A DNA stretch of 64,000 nucleotides, from NCBI GenBank assembly GCA_018398815.1, contig CM031616.1, forward strand, positions 70,379,684-70,443,683. The letters run 5' to 3'. The position numbers were made by a program, and so were the translations under genes. The notes beneath the pieces were generated by a model. It was not told the DNA's origin and did not search any database. It was given only the letters and a program-made list of their open reading frames with translations. The DNA comes from Conus ventricosus. Taxonomy: Eukaryota; Mollusca; Gastropoda; Neogastropoda; Conidae. This document shows positions 56,847-64,000 of this stretch, one piece after another (within the stretch, counting starts at the first letter, position 1; each line of letters opens with the position of its first letter).

Positions 56847-57395
56847 CACCACGACATAACACGTTTAGTACTAACGTAATCATAAAGCTGATGGCGAAAT
56901 TCAAAGCATACCATATAATAAAGCAGATACTGAAATTCAAAGCATAGATAAGGTATAAAAACATGGATTCTGGATTCCTGGCAAACTTTTATTTAATGCA
57001 AGGCCACATGGGAAAATAGGGAATGTTAACTGATGTCTGTATATGGACTAAAACAGGAAGGTTGAATATGAAACATCTACAGATCGAAATATGTTTAGAC
57101 AAAGAAAAACGTCTTTAACGAATATATACACAAAGCAAGTAAATCATAGCAAGTTTTTTTTCCCCACACATATTAACACTGGGAGGAAGAACGGATGAAT
57201 GAGGGTTGGTGATTGTAGTTACTTTGGATGACAGATGAATTACCAAAACAAAAAACACAAAACAAAAAAGAAAGAAAGAAAAAACGATGTACGTGAGATA
57301 AGAATAAAGGAACATTCATTTTGTCCACCTTCAATGCACAAGCAAACATGGTGAAACGATAATATGACTTCGTATGTGGGGATAAGCGTGAAAAT

Positions 57396-57460
<65 letters not shown>
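55510..57460. repeat. Dense microsatellite field
   Basis: TG (55510-55555), GA (55577-55640 and 55798-55850), C (55941-55980), CA (56155-56183), TA (56184-56249 and 56271-56342), CT (56600-56640), CT/CA (56690-56761 and 56793-56849) and GA (57400-57457). Unique spacers are under 350 bp except 56850-57400. ORFs here are artefacts. Confidence 0.95.
55757..56052. repeat. Inverted repeat with 40-bp arms around microsatellites
   Basis: 55757-55796 is the near-exact reverse complement of 56012-56052. The 215-bp spacer holds a GA run and a C run. Confidence 0.9.
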
Positions 57461-57463
<3 letters not shown>

Positions 57464-57580
57464 TTTAAAAAGGAAGAAAAAAGAAAACAAATGGCACTTT
57501 CATTTTGTCCGCTTTTAATGCACAAGCAAACACAATGAAATGATGATGTGAGTTTGTATGTGGTGATAAGCATATGAGAG
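57310..57580. repeat. Diverged direct duplication flanking a GA run
   Basis: About 85 bp at 57315-57400 and 57500-57580 share CATTTTGTCC, AATGCACAAGCAAACA and GGGATAAGC/GGTGATAAGC. Confidence 0.75.
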
Positions 57581-57809
57581 AGAGAGGGTGGTGGTGGGTG
57601 GAGATGATTTGTTTGCACATTGCATAGCAAATGACTTTTTAAAATAATAAATCAACAGCCTTGCTGCCTAGTTTATGACAAGTCTTTCAGTTAGTAAGGC
57701 TAAATCAAGTAAAAACAGGCCTACAGTATTCATGTCGTTTCCATGAAAACAACAATCATTGTATGGGTTTGAGCCACGTTCGTATAATGGCGTTTGCAAC
57801 GTTTGCCGG

Positions 57810-57846
<37 letters not shown>

Positions 57847-58033
57847 GAGTCAAAATCGAAAACAACTAACATGACGTGTTCATGCAGACTACGTCAGTCC
57901 ATTGGAATGAAAAAGAATAAAATAAAATGAAATAAATGAATTTAAAAAAAAAACTCATGCTTAAAGTTTCAATTGTTCGACATTGGATTTTTTTTTTAAT
58001 GCCGGGAGCTTGTGGGTGTGTGAGGGGTGTGTG

Positions 58034-58085
<52 letters not shown>

Positions 58086-59112
58086 GGATTTTATATCTAT
58101 ATTTCCCTGATTTTTCACTCTTATTTTCTCTCTCCCCCATCCACCTTCCACCCCCGCCCGCCTTTCTCCTTTTTTTAAAATTAAAAATCTTTGCCAAGTC
58201 ATCAATGTGATGACGGGGGAACTGTTAGCCAGCACTTTCCCTCTACTAAATTGTTCAACTCACTGTTCGGTCAATCAGTGGAGACTGCATCTCTTAAAGG
58301 ATCCAAGTCAAGGCTGTTCTGTACAATTCTTGGCTGCTGTTAGTTCTTATGTGATGACAATGCTTTGGTTATTAAACAGTTGAGCTGACCATTGTGATTG
58401 CTGATACATTCTGAACTCGCTTGTATCCTGAAATGGATCCTCAAGCGTAGGCTCAAAGTTTATCTCCTACAGTTATACTGTTTACATGATTATTTTAGTT
58501 TTTCAGCAACTTATTTCCTTACCACACTTTCTTTTCGTTTTACTTCCTACCCTTGGCTGATTGCTTTGGGGTGCTGTTGGATTCCGTTTTTTTAACCCGT
58601 GTGGTATGAATACCGCAGAATTGTAGACTGTTGGATTTCTCCATTTGATGCCAAGGGAGCACAGACACGGTTAATTTTGGCTCCTTGACGAGTCCGATCC
58701 AGCGGACGAAAGGCTTCGGAACAGACGATATGTAACGGCACTGTTATGAAGATGAGTTACGATGGTCCCTATATGCTGCTAGTCAATGTTTTTATTTTTA
58801 CAATACATAGTTTTTTCCTTTTTTCATTTTCTTTACTCCCCCCCCCCCCCCCCCCCCCCCTCCACCCACACATGCCTTTTTTTATCTTTGAAGTAAATCT
58901 CTGCCAAGTCGCATATCTGTGTGTTTGTGTGTCATTTTCTGTACGTCCTAACTCGGCGTCTTGCGCATTTGGTTAAACCCGTATTTCGTCAAAAAGCCTC
59001 TGAGAGTTTTGGCCTGGATCGGATGATTTCAGAGCGACTGTGTTTTTGTTGAAAAAAGGGGCTTTCACACGGTTTCAATTCTAGAAAGTCATTTTTTGTT
59101 TGTTTTAAACAA
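57581..59112. other. Intergenic DNA with simple repeats
   Basis: CA run 57811-57842, TG run 58042-58082, C run 58840-58861. No exon recognised. Confidence 0.5.
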
Positions 59113-59190
59113 ATACAGAAGGTGGTAAAATAATGTTGCTTATAGCCCAGCCGACTGCAAAGGGCCACATCAGGCTGTATACAGAAGGTG
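59113..59190 (-). mobile_element. Copy D of the short retroposon tail with a 12-bp target duplication
   Basis: ATACAGAAGGTG at 59113-59124 and 59179-59190 flanks a 54-bp insert (59125-59178) that contains the shared core. Confidence 0.88.
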
Positions 59191-60017
59191 ACTTTACAAC
59201 TTGGTACATTGTAATATTTGTCGACATTGTAATTATTCGTCGACAGATGGGTGGCTACAAATCAAAATAATGAGGTATGGACCCGCACGATTATACACAA
59301 TCAAGTCTTTATATATTTTTTTTAAAATCTTAACGAATTTTAGGAACCAGTCAGTTACCTTGGACAGCCTGCAGCCTCTTCACACTTTGTTTTCTCTGTC
59401 AGGTTATCCACGCAGCGTGTGTACATCAATAAATACGCACAAGCGCGCGCGCACGCGCGCGCGTGTGTGTGCATCCCGTTGGCCATAGCGTTTGATGTGT
59501 TGTGATCAGTTAAAGAGTAACATAAAGTTCTCTATAAAACACACATTGAGACAAGGGGGGAAATCATGTTTAAGAAATCGTCAGAAGTCTCCTGCCTCCT
59601 AAAAACAAACAAACAAAAAGAGCAATATAAAAGATTTATAGTTCTTGTTGGCCAACAATGATGTCATTAAAAGAACAGAAAAGAAAAGGAAAGAAAAAGG
59701 TCATATTTTCTCCAGCACAGTACGTCACACACAGGTGTCCGTTTGGCTGAATGTCACGTGACAGCACCTTAACTGCAGCTTTTTAACTTGCAAGGAAACT
59801 TGAAAGATAACAGACTAACAATTTGACAGCTAACCAATGGATAAGATGCAGCTATTCTTTTTTTTAAATTTTAGATGATGTGTTTATACTCTATGTGCCG
59901 GGCACGGGTTAAAAAAGGCATCTCTTCAAATTGAAAAAAAAAAAATTTAAGAAAGAAATATATGATACAAAGTGCAATTGTGTCCTTCCTTCAAGACTGC
60001 GAGTCATGGTTATCATG

Positions 60018-60092
<75 letters not shown>

Positions 60093-60320
60093 CAGAGCAT
60101 TGACTGAACTGAGATAATGGATTGAATTTAATAGAACTTTACGAAAGCAGGATGTCACTGTAGGCTATCGGATCAGTCGAAACGCTTGATGTCGAAGACT
60201 TACAGTGGTCCACGAACTGTGCTCCATTTTTTTTGCACTCGTAAAGAAAAAAAATCACCACAAAACACCACAGGCATAATCCACACACTCGACGATCGAC
60301 GAACTTGTGAGGCGAAGAAA
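59191..60320. other. Intergenic DNA and probable 3' UTR of the Ly6 gene
   Basis: CG-alternating run at 59443-59464; TG/GA microsatellite at 60017-60090. The 230 bases left of 60321 may be the 3' UTR of the exon ending there. Confidence 0.45.
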
Positions 60321-60538
60321 CTACCGCATCCACCAAGCACTCAGTGCAAGGGAAACAACCGTGTAAATCCACAGTGGAGACGAAGACTGCAGCAGTGACG
60401 TCGCTTTGTTGCAGCCGTCGGAGTAACAATAGCAGCGCTGTGTGTATCCTCCGTTGTTGACCTGGTAGTAGCACCCCTCCTCCCTCAAGCCCGGGCTGTT
60501 GGCGACCCGCACACAGTACTTGGTGTTCACCTCGGATG
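60321..60538 (-). CDS. Last exon of a Ly6/uPAR-family GPI-anchored protein
   Basis: Minus strand; acceptor TTTACAG, exon from 60538, stop at 60321. It encodes NTKYCVRVANSPG, EEGCYYQ and RCYCYSDGCNKA, the C-x-C-x4-C-N end that closes a three-finger Ly6 domain. A spacer and a hydrophobic C-terminal tail (PLWIYTVVSLALSAWW) follow, as expected for a GPI-anchor signal. It needs an upstream phase-1 exon. The protein would sit on the outer face of the plasma membrane; families of this kind modulate receptors and channels, but the specific role is unknown. The upstream in-strand DNA has room for only about 200 bp before the candidate first exon. Confidence 0.7.
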
Positions 60539-60742
60539 CTGTAAAGTAGCGACAGAACAGAAACATGTTTTAAGACAGTCACTTCAACAGGTTTGCAATC
60601 TAGTACTGTTCAAATCAGTGTATACCGAACCCCCCGAGCAAACCACGAACCCCGAACAAATTAACATGGAGCAGATTACAACACGACAGAGCATAGTTCA
60701 GTACAATGCAGAGCACATCACAGTCCAACTCACTAAACTTAC

Positions 60743-60781
60743 GCTCACACCAGCAACAGCCAGAGTCAGCCAAGGTAGCAT
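60743..60781 (-). CDS. Candidate first coding exon (signal peptide) of the Ly6 gene
   Basis: ATG at 60781 followed by LPWLTLAVAGVS, a hydrophobic signal-peptide-like start, then GTAAGT (donor at 60741-60742). That donor leaves phase 0, whereas the last exon needs phase 1. An alternative donor GTGTGA ten codons in (exon 60751-60781) would leave phase 1 and match. The exon is short, so the call rests on its hydrophobicity, the splice consensus and its position upstream of the Ly6 last exon. Confidence 0.4.
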
Positions 60782-60828
60782 AAACCAAGCCAACTCCACC
60801 TGATACAAACAAGTTAGGTAACTCTTCT

Positions 60829-61050
60829 TCATGATGAAACAAATACACCTCCATAACTCCAAACAAATACCGCTTACGACACCGAATTGCCTGGCCAGAA
60901 ATGACGACACAGAGCACACAGAACACACAAGGAGGCACACAAGCATGTCTCCTTGTTCGTTCTGTGTGCTCTGTGTCGTCATTTCTGATGGACAAGTTGG
61001 TGTCGTAAGCAGCATCCGTTTGGAGTTATGAACGTGTATTGTTTCATGAT
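60829..61050. mobile_element. Foldback (palindromic) element
   Basis: Two arms of roughly 110 bp, inverted around about 60943, about 85% alike and sharing GACGACACAGAGCACACAG and its complement. It could be a MITE or a hairpin. No flanking duplication was identified. Lies directly upstream of the candidate first exon of the Ly6 gene. Confidence 0.85.
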
Positions 61051-61220
61051 AGGAGCAAGAGTTACCCTGCCAGTTCGTTATGTACCATCTACTGTTCTCT
61101 GCCTCATTTCCTATCAACCTGATACATCCCAAAACAACCAAGCCCTTCCAACTCCAGCACAAAGCAGTCCAGCATCCACCCACCCAACTTGGACCAACCC
61201 TGCACAAACCAAACCTACTG
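61051..61220. other. Transition into the 40-bp satellite
   Basis: Unique sequence passing into diverged CCAACC- and CCAGC-rich units from about 61130. Confidence 0.6.
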
Positions 61221-64000
61221 AACCCAATCCAGTACATACCAATCCAACGTAAACCATTCCAACCCAATCCAGTACATACCAATCCAACGTAAACCATTCC
61301 AACCCAATCCAGTACATACCAATCCAACGTAAACCATTCCAACCCAATCCAGTACATACCAATCCAACGTAAACCATTCCAACCCAATCCAGCACATACC
61401 AATCCAACGTAAACCATTCCAACCCAATCCAGTACATACCAATCCAACGTAAACCATTCCAACCCAATCCAGTACATACCAATCCAACGTAAACCATTCC
61501 AACCCAATCCAGTACATACCAACCCAACGTAAACCATTCCAACCCAATCCAGCACATACCAATCCAATGTAAACCACTCCAACCCAATCCAGTAGATACC
61601 AATCCAACGTAAACCATTCCAACCCAATACAGTACATACCAATCCAATGTAAACTACTCCAACCCAATCCAGTACATACCAATCCAACGTAAACCATTCC
61701 AACCCAATCCAGTACATACCAATCCAATGTAAACCACTCCAACTCAATCCAGTACATACCAATCCAATGTAAACCACTCCAACCCAATCCAGTAGATACC
61801 AATCCAATGTAAACCACTCCAACCCAATCCAGTACAGACCAATCCAACGTAAACCATTCCAACCCAATCCAGTACAGGCCAATCCAACGTAAACCATTCC
61901 AACCCAATCCAGTACATACCAATCCAACGTAAACCATTCCAACCCAATCCAGTACAGGCCAATCCAACGTAAACCATTCCAACCCAATCCAGTACAGGCC
62001 AATCCAACATAAACCATTCCAACCCAATCCAGTACAGGCCAATCCAACGTAAACCATTCCAACCCAATCCAGTACATACCAATCCAACGTAAACCATTCC
62101 AACCCAATCCAGCACATACCAATCCAACGTACACCATTCCAACCCAATCCAGTACATACCAATCCAAAGGACACCATTCCAACCCAATCCAGTAATACCA
62201 ATCCAACGTAAAACATTCCAACCCAATCCAGTACAGGCCAATCCAACATAAACCACTCCAACCCAATCCAGTACATACCAATCCAACGTACACCATTCCA
62301 ACCCAATCCAGTACATACCAATCCAACGTAAACCATTCCAACCCAATCCAGTACATACCAACCCAACGTAAACCATTCCAACCCAATCCAGTACATACCA
62401 ATCCAATGTAAACCACTCCAACCCAATCCAGTAGATACCAATCCAACGTAAACCATTCCAACCCAATCCAGTACATACCAATCCAATGTAAACCACTCCA
62501 ACCCAATCCAGTACATACCAATCCAATGTAAACCACTCCAACCCAATCCAGTAGATACCAATCCAATGTAAACCACTCCAACCCAATCCAGTACAGACCA
62601 ATCCAACGTAAACCATTCCAACCCAATCCAGTACAGGCCAATCCAACGTAAACCATTCCAACCCAATCCAGTACATACCAATCCAACGTAAACCATTCCA
62701 ACCCAATCCAGTACATACCAATCCAACGTAAACCATTCCAACCCAATCCAGTACAGGCCAATCCAACATAAACCATTCCAACCCAATCCAGTACAGGCCA
62801 ATCCAATGTAAACCACTCCAACCCAATCCAGTAGATACCAATCCAATGTAAACCACTCCAACCCAATCCAGTACAGACCAATCCAACGTAAACCATTCCA
62901 ACCCAATCCAGTACAGGCCAATCCAACGTAAACCATTCCAACCCAATCCAGTACATACCAATCCAACGTAAACCATTCCAACCCAATCCAGTACAGGCCA
63001 ATCCAACGTAAACCATTCCAACACAATCCAGTACAGGCCAATCCAACATAAACCATTCCAACCCAATCCAGTACAGGCCAATCCAACGTAAACCATTCCA
63101 ACCCAATCCAGTACATACCAATCCAACGTAAACCATTCCAACCCAATCCAGCACATACCAATCCAACGTAAACCATTCCAACCCAATCCAGTACATACCA
63201 ATCCAACGTACACCATTCCAACCCAATCCAGTACATACCAATCCAAAGTACACCATTCCAACCCAATCCAGTAATACCAATCCAACGTAAACCACTCCAA
63301 CCCAATCCAGTACATACCAATCCAACGTACACCATTCCAACCCAATCCAGTACATACCAATCCAACGTAAACCATTCCAACCCAATCCAGTACATACCAA
63401 CCCAACGTAAACCATTCCAACCCAATCCAGCACATACCAATCCAATGTAAACCACTCCAACCCAATCCAGTAGATACCAATCCAACGTAAACCATTCCAA
63501 CCCAATCCAGTACATACCAATCCAATGTAAACCACTCCAACCCAATCCAGTACATACCAATCCAATGTAAACCACTCCAACCCAATCCAGTAGATACCAA
63601 TCCAATGTAAACCACTCCAACCCAATCCAGTACAGACCAATCCAACGTAAACCATTCCAACCCAATCCAGTACATACCAATCCAACGTAAACCATTCCAA
63701 CCCAATCCAGTACATACCAATCCAACGTAAACCATTCCAACCCAATCCAGTACAGGCCAATCCAACATAAACCATTCCAACCCAATCCAGTACAGGCCAA
63801 TCCAACATAAACCATTCCAACCCAATCCAGTACATACCAATCCAACGTAAACCATTCCAACCCAATCCAGCACATACCAATCCAACGTACACCATTCCAA
63901 CCCAATCCAGTACATACCAATCCACGTAAACCATTCCAACCCAATCCAGTACATACCAATCCAACGTAAACCATTCCAACCCAATCCAGTACATACCAAC
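61221..64000. repeat. 40-bp satellite array, about 69 units, open at the window edge
   Basis: Each unit starts AACCCAATCCAGTACATACC with a second half AATCCAACGTAAACCATTCC. Variants (AGTAGATACC, AGTACAGGCC, AGTACAGACC, AATGTAAACCACT) are patterned. Because 40 is not a multiple of three and no frame contains a stop on the minus strand, three minus frames stay open for up to 1098 codons with a 40-residue Trp/Gly/Leu repeat. These are not genes. Confidence 0.95.

Noticed and set aside
60698..63994. 1098-residue minus-strand ORF with Trp/Gly-rich 40-residue repeats
   Set aside because: Produced by a stop-free 40-bp satellite. The other two minus frames are equally open and no non-repetitive domain is attached except spill-over at the left.

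Overview
The window is animal nuclear DNA, almost entirely non-genic and dominated by transposable elements and tandem repeats. Spliced exon fragments, a Polinton, non-LTR retrotransposons, TTAA-type DNA transposons and long microsatellites mark it as a metazoan. A TTG-rich short repeat that I associate with gastropod genomes makes a mollusc most likely; that is inference, not proof. There is a 100-N scaffold gap at 23966-24065. The sequence to its right, to about 30.3 kb, has inflated homopolymers that look like uncorrected long-read error.

Layout. 1-6867: a minus-strand Ty3/gypsy-type LTR retrotransposon, lacking about 139 bp of its left LTR at the window edge. It has near-identical LTRs, a visible primer-binding-type site and a polypurine tract, and domain remnants in the order gag, protease, integrase, RT/RNase H. 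That is the Gmr1-like order, not the usual gypsy order. 7130-7400: TG and GA microsatellites. 7615-8220: thirteen 45-bp minisatellite units. 8221-23852: a 15.6-kb Polinton/Maverick with terminal inverted repeats and a 5-bp target duplication, inserted inside that minisatellite, whose remaining units continue on the right and run into the N gap. Its recognisable genes are integrase, PolB, major capsid protein and packaging ATPase, plus several small Polinton-type genes. Most are broken by indels, mainly in the right half.

24066-34260: AT-rich intergenic DNA with an extreme G-rich then C-rich block (25.8-27.1 kb) and a few small tandem duplications. 34266-37967: two nested TTAA-flanked piggyBac-like elements; the inner one keeps two in-phase 5' exons of a probable transposase. 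37968-43200: intergenic DNA with minisatellites, and one Ly6/uPAR-type exon (41133-41309) whose 5' edge has been amplified into a 51-bp minisatellite. 43200-46330: a nested stack: a plus-strand LINE interrupted by a 48-bp retroposon tail and by a TA-flanked DNA transposon that itself carries a minus-strand LINE. 46401-46844: an unrecognised but well-formed minus-strand coding exon. 48430-49950: another broken LINE. 50-60 kb: mostly intergenic with very long microsatellites.

60321-60781: a candidate first exon and a clear last exon of a Ly6-family GPI-anchored protein, next to a foldback element. 61221-64000 and beyond: a 40-bp satellite with higher-order structure.

No complete host gene is visible. 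The largest open frames (60.7-64.0 kb and 7.6-8.3 kb) are by-products of stop-free tandem repeats. I did not find a convincing new multi-gene system. The best leads are the Gmr1-like element, the Polinton in the minisatellite, the nested piggyBac pair, and the Ly6 exons that lie out of order.
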